From positions 1 through 6,439 of the forward strand of contig JAICTU010000503.1 in NCBI GenBank assembly GCA_025936205.1: DNA of 6,439 nucleotides. Direction: 5' to 3'. Origin of the DNA: Polyangiaceae bacterium. GTDB lineage: Bacteria > Myxococcota > Polyangia > Polyangiales > Polyangiaceae. The translations under genes and the position numbers were made by a program. The notes below the pieces were generated by a model. It was not told the origin of the DNA, did no database searches, and worked only from the letters and a program-made list of their open reading frames with translations. The first letter of the stretch is position 1. Every line of letters begins with the position of its first letter. Shown here piece by piece: positions 1-5,928 of this stretch.

Positions 1-1976
1 AGCTTGCCGCTGAGCAGTCCCGCGCGCGCCAGCTGCGGGGCGAGCGGCGTGAGGACGCGCTGCAGGTCGATGCGCGCGAACTCCAGCGTCAGATCACGAG
101 CGCGCGGAGAGATCGAACCCTGCAAGCGGGCCTCTTGATCTGCGAATACCAGGCGGAGTTGCGGCAGCGTCAGCTGGCGCGCACCGTCACTGTGCGCAGG
201 CAGCATGCTGAGCCGCCAGCGCGCGCCGCCGAACTCTCCCGAGCCTGCGAGCTGGAAGCGGCTCTCGCGCTCGCCCGGCTCGATCCAGCCCGAGGCCGCG
301 ACGCTGCCGAACGCGAGGCTGCCAGTCTGTAGCTTGAAGTTGTAGCGCTGCGGCCCCCCGGCGAAGTGCAGCTCGCCCGGCGTGAGGCCGATCGAGCCGC
401 GCTTCGCGGCCGCCCAGCTCGCATCGAGGCTCAAAGTTGGTCGTGGCAGCTCCCCCGCGAAAGAGAGAGCGGCCCGCAGTTGCTCGAGCCGTGTGCCGTC
501 GACCTCGAGCGCCGGCGAGCGCAGCTCGGCCTGCGCGGAGAGCGAGCCCGAAGGCTGGCGGCGCGCGCCGAGCTCCAGGTTGACTCTGCCCTTGGCTGCG
601 CCGAGCTGCGCCGAGAGCGCTCGCCCGAGCGCGAAGGCACGCAGCCAGCGCCGCGCGCCGTCCAGATCGACGCGCGCCCGCCCGTTCAGCTGCGCGCTCC
701 CGTCCCAGCCCAGCGTGCCCTCGGCGGAGAGCGAAAGCCAGTGGTCAGCGAGCTGCAATTGGAGCTGCCGGAGCGCATCCGCTTCGAGCTCCGTGCGCAG
801 CTCGAGCGCCGGCAGCGCGATCTGGTTCAGGGTGACCTGCGAGGCCAGCTTCAGCCCGATCGCCGCGCTCTCGGGCCGCAGCTCGAGCGAGGCGCGCGTC
901 CGCGTGCCCAGTCGCCAGTCCGGCGCGCCGGAGAAGAGCCGTTGCAGCTCCAGCTGCTCGGTGTCGAGCGTCATGTCGAGCTGGGAGAGAGCGCGCGCCT
1001 CGGCGTCGAACGCGAGCTGGCCCGCTTCGTGCTGCAGCTCTCCGCGCGCGCGCAGCTGGCGTGCCGTTCCTTGCACGTGCACGCTCACGTCCGCAGTGCC
1101 CAAAAAGAGCGTTTCGAGCTGAGGCTCCTGCGCCAGCTGCGCCAGCCGCGCAGCGCTCAGCCCGCGCTGTTGCAGCTGCAGCTCCACCGGAACGTCTCGC
1201 CAGTCGCCGTCCCCGCTCGGAAAGCGCCCGACTCTCAGCTCCAATGCCAGATCGGTCCCGCACAGGCTGCCGGCGAGTTCGATCGCGGAGCTCGCCCGCG
1301 AGCTCCAGTGACCGCTCAGCCCGACGCTGCCGAGCGGCGCACCGTTGCGCGCGAGCTGGGCGTCGAGGCGCTCGACCTCGACCTCGATGGCGTTCCCCAC
1401 GCTGATCCGCCCCTGCAGCGAAGACAGCGAGACCTCGCTCGGTGCCCAGGGGCCCGCCTGCGGCAAGTGCACGCGCCAGTCGCGCAAAGAGAGCGCAGCG
1501 ACCTCGAAGTCGGGCTCGGCACCGGGCGGAGCGGGCGGGGAGGGGCCACCCTCGCTCGGCACGTTCACGGCCGAGACCAGGCCCGCGCTCGGGTGGGTCA
1601 GCTGCCGCAGATCGCCTTCGCCGTTCTCCAGCAGCGCACGCGGCAGCACGACCCGTCCCCGCAGCAAGGGCCGCAGCGCGATCTCCGCGCTGACTCTCTC
1701 GGCCGCCAGCACCTGGTTGCCCGCGGGAGCGCGGAGCACGACCCCCTCCAGCACCACCGAGTGCAGCCCCAGCTGCTCGATCCGGCGCACCGTGATGCGG
1801 CCGGGCAGCACGTGCTCCAGCTGCGGCAGCAGCGCTCGCAGCAAGTGGTCCTTGCCGCGCGCCGTGGAGAGATACAGGCTCGAGGCGCCGCCCAGCCCGC
1901 AGAGCACGGCCAGCAGCGCGCACAGGCACAGCGACAGAGCGCGCAGCGTGCGTCGGATCAGGCGCCCCGCCGTCAA
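1..1976 (-). CDS. tamB: TamB-like translocation/assembly module protein, N-terminal part (runs off left edge)
   Basis: TamB proteins span the periplasm from an inner-membrane anchor. Their long beta-taco structure works with an Omp85 partner in outer-membrane protein insertion and/or lipid transport. About 658 codons are open in this frame with no stop, and the C-terminal DUF490/TamB domain would lie outside the window. Residues 1-10 are basic, and residues ~11-36 form one hydrophobic helix rich in Leu, Ala and Cys. The next stretch (STARGKDHLLRALLPQLEHV, then LPGRITVRRIEQLGLHSVVL) matches the usual TamB/AsmA opening of a helix followed by 'LPG-x-ITV'. The rest is alternating Leu/Glu/Arg/Ala beta-strand-like sequence with very few Lys, also typical. 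The chosen start is TTG at 1976-1974, which overlaps the upstream Omp85 stop; GGAG at 1987-1984 sits 7 nt ahead of it, and no ATG or GTG lies nearby in frame. Family assignment is strong because of the Omp85 neighbour; exact substrate is unknown. Confidence 0.85.
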   Translation of the reverse strand, partial: MTAGRLIRRTLRALSLCLCALLAVLCGLGGASSLYLSTARGKDHLLRALLPQLEHVLPGRITVRRIEQLGLHSVVLEGVVLRAPAGNQVLAAERVSAEIALRPLLRGRVVLPRALLENGEGDLRQLTHPSAGLVSAVNVPSEGGPSPPAPPGAEPDFEVAALSLRDWRVHLPQAGPWAPSEVSLSSLQGRISVGNAIEVEVERLDAQLARNGAPLGSVGLSGHWSSRASSAIELAGSLCGTDLALELRVGRFPSGDGDWRDVPVELQLQQRGLSAARLAQLAQEPQLETLFLGTADVSVHVQGTARQLRARGELQHEAGQLAFDAEARALSQLDMTLDTEQLELQRLFSGAPDWRLGTRTRASLELRPESAAIGLKLASQVTLNQIALPALELRTELEADALRQLQLQLADHWLSLSAEGTLGWDGSAQLNGRARVDLDGARRWLRAFALGRALSAQLGAAKGRVNLELGARRQPSGSLSAQAELRSPALEVDGTRLEQLRAALSFAGELPRPTLSLDASWAAAKRGSIGLTPGELHFAGGPQRYNFKLQTGSLAFGSVAASGWIEPGERESRFQLAGSGEFGGARWRLSMLPAHSDGARQLTLPQLRLVFADQEARLQGSISPRARDLTLEFARIDLQRVLTPLAPQLARAGLLSGK

Positions 1977-4150
1977 AATGCATCTCCGATCGTGAAGTGC
2001 AGGGCGCCCGGTGTGTCCGTGAACGGGAAGGTACTGGCGTCAGGCTCGATGCCGTCCGAGCCGTCGAGGCGCTGCCAGGGCACCACGCGAAAGCCCGCGT
2101 CCACTCGCAGCACGCCGAGCAGCGTGAAGTAGCGCAGGCCGAAGCCCGCGCTGGTGTTCAGATGGTCGAAGCGAAAGCTGGGCTCTTCATTCACGTCGCC
2201 AAAGTCCATGAAGCCCGCGAGCGTGAGCGCAGTCCCCAGGCGCAGGCGCCACTCCAGCATGCTCTCCCAGCGCCGCAGACCACCCTGGCTGCCGGCGCCG
2301 AGCCCGCCCGGCAGAAAGCCGCGCACGCTGTACGCTCCGCCGCCGCGCAGGCGGTAGTTCGAAGGCCCGAGCCGTTGCGAGATGTCGTCCAGGCCGGAGG
2401 CGGCGTCATAGATGAACAGCGCGCCCAGCGCGAAGCGCAGCGCCAGCACGCTCGAGAGCGGCATCGGCACGTAAAAGCGCGCGTCGGGGGCGATGCGCCA
2501 GCTGCTCCAGTCGGAGGCGAAGGTGCGGATGCTCTCCGTCGAGTTGAGCGCAAAGTACACGCCGCTGCTGGGTTGTGCTGCCTGGTCGCGCAGATCGAGG
2601 CGCAGGTCTTGCTCCAGGAAGTTGTAATAGTAGGTGGAGGGCGTCGGGGTGCCGTCGCTGGTGGTGTTGCTGGGGTTGTCGTTGACCACGAACAGGTCTT
2701 GTTGCAGCGCGGCCGTTGCCACCAGCCTGTGACGGAAGAAGCCTCTGCGAGCGCCGAGCCGCAGCATGATGTCGGAGCGGATGAAGCCGAGGAAGGGATC
2801 CGGGCCGTAGTCCCACGAGGTCTGAAAGAACAGATCGGTGCGCGCTTCGATGATGCCCGGCTCGTGCAACTTCAGTGATACGATGTTGCCCAGGTGCGGG
2901 TTCGTGGCCGAGGGGAACACGTCGCCGAAGATCAGGCGCGGCTGGTCCTCGAGCTGCAGCGCGCCGAGTGTGCCCAGCACGTGGCGCAGCTCGTAGCGGG
3001 CGAGCAAGTGCACATCCCACTGCGGGATGCTCTCCATGTCGCCCGTCTCCGTGCGCCGGCTCGCGCCGCTCGTCACGCCGACGCCGAGCCGCAGCTGGTC
3101 TTTGGAAAGCGGGGTGACCTCGAGCCTGAGGTTCATGCGGCGCTGGGCGGCATCCGGGGTCTCTTGCACTTCGATCGCAGAGAACGCGCCCAGCGCGAGC
3201 ACCTCCACGCGGATCTCATCCAGGCGCTGCGGGCGGTAGCTCTCGCCAGGGGTCACGCCCGCGGCGGCGAGGATGGGCTCCTCCGGCAGCTGCCCCTGGC
3301 CGGTGACGCTCAGCGTGCCGAACTCGTAGGCGGCGCCCGGCTGGATTTCGAAGCGTACGCGCGCTTGCCGCTTCGCTGCGTCCACCTCGACCTTGCCCTC
3401 GACGCGCGCCTCCGCAAACGATGCCTCGCGCAGCACGGTCAGTAGAGCCTGCTTGCTGAGATCGTAGTCCCGCTCATCGAAGCGGCTGCCGGCGCGTAGC
3501 TCCAGGGCCTCCTTCAGCCGCGCGCGCAGCTCTGCCGGCAGCGCCTCGCTACCAGAGAGCTCCACGCCCTGGACGCGCACGGGCTCGCCCTCGTGTACCG
3601 TCACCTGCACGCGCACCTGGCAGGGGTCGTCACGGCAGGCGTTGCCCTCTGCGGCGGCAGGCGGATCGAAAGCGAGCTCCTGGATCTCCGCCGCGTAGAA
3701 GCCGCGCGCCCGATACCAGCGCAGGATGCGCTTCAGATCCTGGTCAAACACGCTGCGGTTGAAGGTGGGCCAGGCTGTCCAGCCCCAGGTCCAGAGCTGC
3801 AGCTCCGGATCCGCGGAACTGAAGGGCGGTTCGCTGCAGCGCGGGACTGTGGCGCCGAGACGCAGCGCCACCGCGTGGCGCTCGCGGGTGAGCAAGCACT
3901 CGCGCAGGGACTGGGACCGCATCTGTTGCATGCCTGCAAACTCCAGGCTCGACACGCCGTAGCGCCCGGGCTCGATGCTGGCGCAGCCAGGCAGGCCACC
4001 CAGCACACTGCTCGCCAGACAAGTGATCGAAGCGCTGCAAAGGCCGCGCGCGATCCGTGCACGTAACTCTGGCTTCGGGCGCGAGACGATAGATGCCCGC
4101 TCGTCCATCGAGGCTCGCACGCGCGACTGCAAGAACTCAGCCGCGGGCAC
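1973..4150 (-). CDS. tamA: TamA-like Omp85 outer-membrane protein (three POTRA domains plus beta-barrel)
   Basis: This is an outer-membrane beta-barrel assembly factor of the BamA/TamA (Omp85) superfamily, 725 aa from the GTG at 4150. Three POTRA-like units can be read: ~64-190 (VSSLEFAG, then helix FDQDLKRILRWYRARGFYAA), ~192-272 (VRVQGVELSG ... RVRFEIQPG) and ~275-347 (EFGTLSVTG ... LRLEVTP). The bacterial surface antigen (D15) barrel fills ~350-725. It carries the conserved loop-6 motif VRGF at 609-612, a late barrel strand FMDFGDV (~648-653) and a C-terminal strand ending in Phe (ALHFTIGDAF), as expected of a beta-signal. Three POTRAs (BamA has five) and the overlap with tamB point to TamA. 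The N-terminus has a hydrophobic stretch (~37-53) ending in LPGC56, either a Sec signal or an imperfect lipobox. The start is uncertain: GTG 4150 has AGGG four bases upstream, and ATG 4108 (residue 15) is an alternative without a clear ribosome site. Cys85/105 and Cys172/177 may form periplasmic disulfides. Confidence 0.88.
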   Translation of the reverse strand: MPAAEFLQSRVRASMDERASIVSRPKPELRARIARGLCSASITCLASSVLGGLPGCASIEPGRYGVSSLEFAGMQQMRSQSLRECLLTRERHAVALRLGATVPRCSEPPFSSADPELQLWTWGWTAWPTFNRSVFDQDLKRILRWYRARGFYAAEIQELAFDPPAAAEGNACRDDPCQVRVQVTVHEGEPVRVQGVELSGSEALPAELRARLKEALELRAGSRFDERDYDLSKQALLTVLREASFAEARVEGKVEVDAAKRQARVRFEIQPGAAYEFGTLSVTGQGQLPEEPILAAAGVTPGESYRPQRLDEIRVEVLALGAFSAIEVQETPDAAQRRMNLRLEVTPLSKDQLRLGVGVTSGASRRTETGDMESIPQWDVHLLARYELRHVLGTLGALQLEDQPRLIFGDVFPSATNPHLGNIVSLKLHEPGIIEARTDLFFQTSWDYGPDPFLGFIRSDIMLRLGARRGFFRHRLVATAALQQDLFVVNDNPSNTTSDGTPTPSTYYYNFLEQDLRLDLRDQAAQPSSGVYFALNSTESIRTFASDWSSWRIAPDARFYVPMPLSSVLALRFALGALFIYDAASGLDDISQRLGPSNYRLRGGGAYSVRGFLPGGLGAGSQGGLRRWESMLEWRLRLGTALTLAGFMDFGDVNEEPSFRFDHLNTSAGFGLRYFTLLGVLRVDAGFRVVPWQRLDGSDGIEPDASTFPFTDTPGALHFTIGDAF
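1984..1987 (-). promoter_or_regulatory. Ribosome binding site for tamB (supports TTG start)
   Basis: On the minus strand GGAG lies 7 nt before the TTG at 1976. It is inside the last codons of the Omp85 gene, whose TGA (1975-1973) shares two bases with this TTG. This arrangement favours coupled translation of the two TAM components and decides the start where no ATG or GTG is available in frame. Confidence 0.55.
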
Positions 4151-4265
4151 TCAGCCCTGCGAGCTCGAGCCCTCGCGGACAGCGCCGTTACGTCTTTGAA
4201 CACTCGCGAAACCCGTTTCTCGACGTGGTCTGCCGGGTTAGTGTCTGGCGACAGGGGGAATCGAC
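4151..4265. promoter_or_regulatory. Divergent intergenic region between the TAM operon and the lipoprotein gene
   Basis: This 115-bp gap must hold the promoters for both the leftward tamA-tamB pair and the rightward lipoprotein-FGE pair, unless the former starts further inside. It is visibly less GC-rich in its middle (4190-4220). A small inverted repeat, GAAAC-CC-GTTTC, sits at 4208-4219. A TTGAAC at 4196-4201 resembles a -35 element for the plus strand, but no convincing -10 follows at the right distance. No sigma-54 type element was seen. The region's regulatory role is inferred from its position; no individual promoter is claimed. Confidence 0.4.
4253..4259 (+). promoter_or_regulatory. 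Strong Shine-Dalgarno site for the DUF4136 lipoprotein
   Basis: AGGGGGA lies about 6 nt before the ATG at 4266. It decides between four in-frame Met codons (4266, 4281, 4302 and 4320): only the first has such a site. This makes the long, 48-residue signal region the likely translated form. Confidence 0.6.
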
Positions 4266-4922
4266 ATGAGAGCGCGATCGATGCTGCTCCGTGCAGCGCG
4301 AATGCGGCGGAGTTTCCGCATGATATTCCGGACGATATGCCAAACGATATTCCCAACAATATTCCCAACAATGTTGTTGGGTGGTGGACTCGTGACGGGA
4401 AGCGCTGGTTGCAGCGCTCCCGTCCGGGCTTCCGCCGACTGGGAGCGCGGTGTCGACCTGGCTCCGAGCAAGACCTTCAGCGTGGCGCGCTCGGCGGAGT
4501 TACCCGAGCACCTCACCCCGGAACAGGAGCACCTGGTGCAGGTCGTGGACGACACGATCAAGCGCGAGCTCTCGCGCAAAGGCTACCGAGAGGTAGCACG
4601 GCCCACGGCGCAGCTCGTCGCCACGTCGCACTTCACCCGCCGCGAGCGCACGAACGTGAACACCTACACCTGTCACAACTACTGGCAAGACGCGATGTAC
4701 GAGGGCGCTGTCTTGCCGGCGGGCGCCGTGCAAGCTTGCCAGGAGTCGGAGCTCACCAAGATTGAAGAAGGCGTGCTCAGGATCGACGTGTACGACACCG
4801 AGCGCAAGGAGCTGGTCTGGCATGGCTGGGCGACCGCGAGGAAATCCGAGCCCGGCGTGGTCGCCGCGCCCGAGCTCGTGCAGCAAGCGACGCTCGACAT
4901 CCTCGAACGCTTTCCGCCCTGA
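4266..4922 (+). CDS. DUF4136-family lipoprotein
   Basis: Predicted envelope lipoprotein of 218 aa; the molecular role of DUF4136 proteins is not known. The mature part matches the family layout: KTFSV near residue 69 (usual 'Y/K-T-F/Y' strand), a helix ~86-104 ending in the characteristic IKRELSRKGYREV, then strand ARPTAQLVATSHF (~111-123), and a C-terminal half with GVLRIDVYDTERKELVWHGWA (169-189), which is the typical 'G-L-x-I-D-l-x-D ... l-V-W-x-G' block. The final helix ends in ILERFPP, as usual for the family. The N-terminus is a long signal region with lipobox GSAGC (Cys49), followed by Ser at +2, which would predict outer-membrane sorting by the E. coli rule. The signal contains a tetrapeptide repeat (T-I-F-P type, 23-34) and an RRSF motif at 14-17. 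Two extra cysteines (136, 158) may pair. It is transcribed divergently from tamA, and the next gene follows 38 bp later. Confidence 0.8.
   Translation: MRARSMLLRAARMRRSFRMIFRTICQTIFPTIFPTMLLGGGLVTGSAGCSAPVRASADWERGVDLAPSKTFSVARSAELPEHLTPEQEHLVQVVDDTIKRELSRKGYREVARPTAQLVATSHFTRRERTNVNTYTCHNYWQDAMYEGAVLPAGAVQACQESELTKIEEGVLRIDVYDTERKELVWHGWATARKSEPGVVAAPELVQQATLDILERFPP
4320..4379 (+). repeat. 12-bp AT-rich tandem repeat inside a signal peptide
   Basis: Five consecutive 12-bp units can be laid out: 4320-4331, 4332-4343, 4344-4355, 4356-4367 and a diverged 4368-4379. The two central units differ at one base (ACGATATTCCCA and ACAATATTCCCA). The period is a multiple of three, so each unit encodes four residues: MIFR, TICQ, TIFP, TIFP, TMLL. 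Four ATA codons occur within 14 codons, which is very unlike the G/C-ending codon use of the flanking genes. CCCAACAA occurs twice (4352-4359 and 4364-4371), and its complement TTGTTGGG follows at 4374-4381, so the transcript could form a small hairpin. Confidence 0.85.
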
Positions 4923-4950
4923 GCGCCTTCTTTTGTCTTCACATGCTTGC

Positions 4951-4954
4951 GGAG
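4951..4954 (+). promoter_or_regulatory. Ribosome binding site for the FGE-like gene
   Basis: GGAG lies 6 nt before the ATG at 4961. An earlier in-frame ATG at 4943 has no purine-rich site upstream, so 4961 is preferred as the start. Confidence 0.5.
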
Positions 4955-4960
4955 CGACGA

Positions 4961-5713
4961 ATGACGACGGCACTGAGAACGAACGCGCAGTCAGCCCGAT
5001 ACGAGCAGCATGAGCCCGCGGCGAGCGTACCCGAGGGCATGGTCTGGATCGAAGGTGGCGCCTTCTTGCTGGGGTCGAACCAGCACGATCGAGAGGACTG
5101 GCCGGCACACGAGGTGCGCCTGAACGGCTTCTGGATCGATCGCACCTGCGTGACGAACGAGCAGTTCGCGCGTTTCGTGAGAGAAACCGGATATGTCACT
5201 CTGCCGGAACGTCTCGCGAAAGGCGTGCCCGGTGCCGACTGGCGCCATCCGCGCGGGCCAGACAGCTCGATCCAGCGGTTGCAGGCTCATCCGGTGGTGC
5301 ACGTCGTCTTCGAAGATGCGGCGGCGTACGCCAGCTGGGCAGGCAAGCGCTTGCCCACGGAGGCCGAGTGGGAGCTCGCCGCTTGCGGAGGCCTGAACGG
5401 TGTCGGGCTCGGCTGGGGCAGCGAGCTCTGGCCCCCCGGGGCTCTGCGGGCCAATCCCTGGCAGGGCGAGCTCCCCTGTCAGAGCCTGCTCGAACACAGC
5501 GACGAGCAGACCTCGCCGGTGATCCGCCCGGTCGGCGATTACACGGTCGGCGATGTCTGGCAGTGGACCGTCGAGTGGTATGTCGAGCAGGGCAGCGGGG
5601 AAGACTCGGGCTCTGCTCGGATCGGCGAGACGCTTCGCGACCCCAGGACTGCCCGCTGTTCGCGGGCCCTCGCACGTGTGGTGGGCATCTGCTGGCGTCG
5701 CTGGGCGTCGTGA
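4961..5713 (+). CDS. Formylglycine-generating enzyme (SUMF1/FGE-sulfatase family) relative, C-terminally degenerate
   Basis: FGEs oxidise a cysteine of type I sulfatases to formylglycine; related domains serve other oxidations or binding roles. From the ATG at 4961 the protein has 250 aa, no signal peptide and is probably cytoplasmic. The N-terminal two thirds align well by eye with the family: MVWIEGGAFLLGS (27-39), FWIDRTCVTNEQFARFV (57-73), GADWRHPRGPDSSI (91-104), HPVVHVVFEDAAAYASWAGK (110-129), RLPTEAEWE (130-138) and ANPWQGELP (164-172). After PVGDY (190-194) about nine residues of the usual 'PPNGYGLYDM' segment are absent. The next motif is GDVWQWT instead of GNVWEWT, and residues 208-250 show no family similarity. 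The RGGS-x-x-C-x4-C-x-x-x-R block and terminal GFR, which carry the catalytic copper-binding cysteines, are missing. No other frame downstream encodes them. It is probably inactive: a decaying gene or a repurposed domain. It lies 38 bp behind the lipoprotein gene. Confidence 0.75.
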   Translation: MTTALRTNAQSARYEQHEPAASVPEGMVWIEGGAFLLGSNQHDREDWPAHEVRLNGFWIDRTCVTNEQFARFVRETGYVTLPERLAKGVPGADWRHPRGPDSSIQRLQAHPVVHVVFEDAAAYASWAGKRLPTEAEWELAACGGLNGVGLGWGSELWPPGALRANPWQGELPCQSLLEHSDEQTSPVIRPVGDYTVGDVWQWTVEWYVEQGSGEDSGSARIGETLRDPRTARCSRALARVVGICWRRWAS

Positions 5714-5726
5714 AAGGCCGAGCCCT

Positions 5727-5743
5727 AGACCCCTGGACTCTAT
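5727..5743. repeat. Short CCCCTGGAC motif, copy 1
   Basis: AGACCCCTGGACTCTAT lies 14 bp after the FGE-like stop codon. A close copy with three substitution/indel differences is at 5911-5928. Both lie at 3' ends of genes, which suggests a small dispersed 3'-end element, but two copies are too few to be sure. Confidence 0.4.
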
Positions 5744-5787
5744 AGCGCGCGCAGCAAGGCATCGGCGGCAGGGCTGCATCGAGCCGC

Positions 5788-5815
5788 AGTTGAGGTTGTC
5801 ATGGAAACCTCAACT
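5788..5815. repeat. Perfect inverted repeat (hairpin), possible bidirectional terminator
   Basis: Two perfectly complementary 10-bp arms, AGTTGAGGTT (5788-5797) and AACCTCAACT (5806-5815), flank an 8-nt loop. It lies between two convergent genes, 74 bp after the FGE-like stop and about 110 bp after the minus-strand stop, so either transcript would run into it. There is no T-tract on either side, so it is not a textbook intrinsic terminator; it may be a processing or pausing hairpin, or a protein site. Confidence 0.5.
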
Positions 5816-5910
5816 CGACGCCGCGCAAGGCCGCCTCCCAGGTGCTTCGGGCTGCGCACCGCCGGTCGTGCGCGGAGCTTCGCGCCTGCGGCCCGAAGGG
5901 CGAGGGCGCC

Positions 5911-5928
5911 AGGCCCCTGGACCCCTAT
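5911..5928. repeat. Short CCCCTGGAC motif, copy 2
   Basis: AGGCCCCTGGACCCCTAT overlaps the TAG stop (5927-5925) of the minus-strand gene and resembles the copy at 5727-5743. Read on the minus strand it is TAG-GGGTCCAGGGGCC, so the motif begins at the stop codon. Just downstream of this gene, CTTCGGGC (5845-5852) and GCCCGAAG (5891-5898) form a further, widely spaced inverted repeat. Confidence 0.4.

Noticed and set aside
745..1983. 412-codon minus-strand frame starting with ATG at 1983
   Set aside because: It is an alternative frame of the tamB region with Arg/Ala/Gly-rich sequence and no hydrophobic anchor. The neighbouring frame starting TTG 1976 has the membrane helix and the TamB-like opening, and stays open to the window edge.
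366..2132. 588-codon open frame on the plus strand opposite tamB
   Set aside because: It is antisense to tamB and to the end of the Omp85 gene. It consists of Arg/Ala/Gln/Leu-biased sequence without domain character, as expected from high GC at codon positions. The minus-strand frame gives recognisable TamB sequence.
4196..4224. Sigma-70 promoter with TTGAAC as -35
   Set aside because: The hexamer 17 bp downstream (CTCGAC) does not resemble a -10 box, so I do not call a promoter there.
4320..4379. CRISPR-like array
   Set aside because: The units are 12 bp, directly abutting and coding in frame, with no spacers and no cas genes nearby.
4196..4765. Plus-strand frame containing a DIPNNIPNN-like repeat
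   Set aside because: It reads the same 12-bp repeat in another frame, lacks a ribosome binding site and overlaps the well-supported DUF4136 gene.
5590..5760. Frameshift as the explanation for the missing FGE C-terminus
   Set aside because: I translated the other two plus frames after the WQWT motif. Neither shows RGGS, the Cys-x4-Cys block or GFR, so a single indel does not explain the loss.
4991..5779. 262-codon minus-strand frame opposite the FGE-like gene
   Set aside because: It is a mirror of the FGE-like coding strand and has no recognisable domain. The plus strand carries clear FGE motifs.
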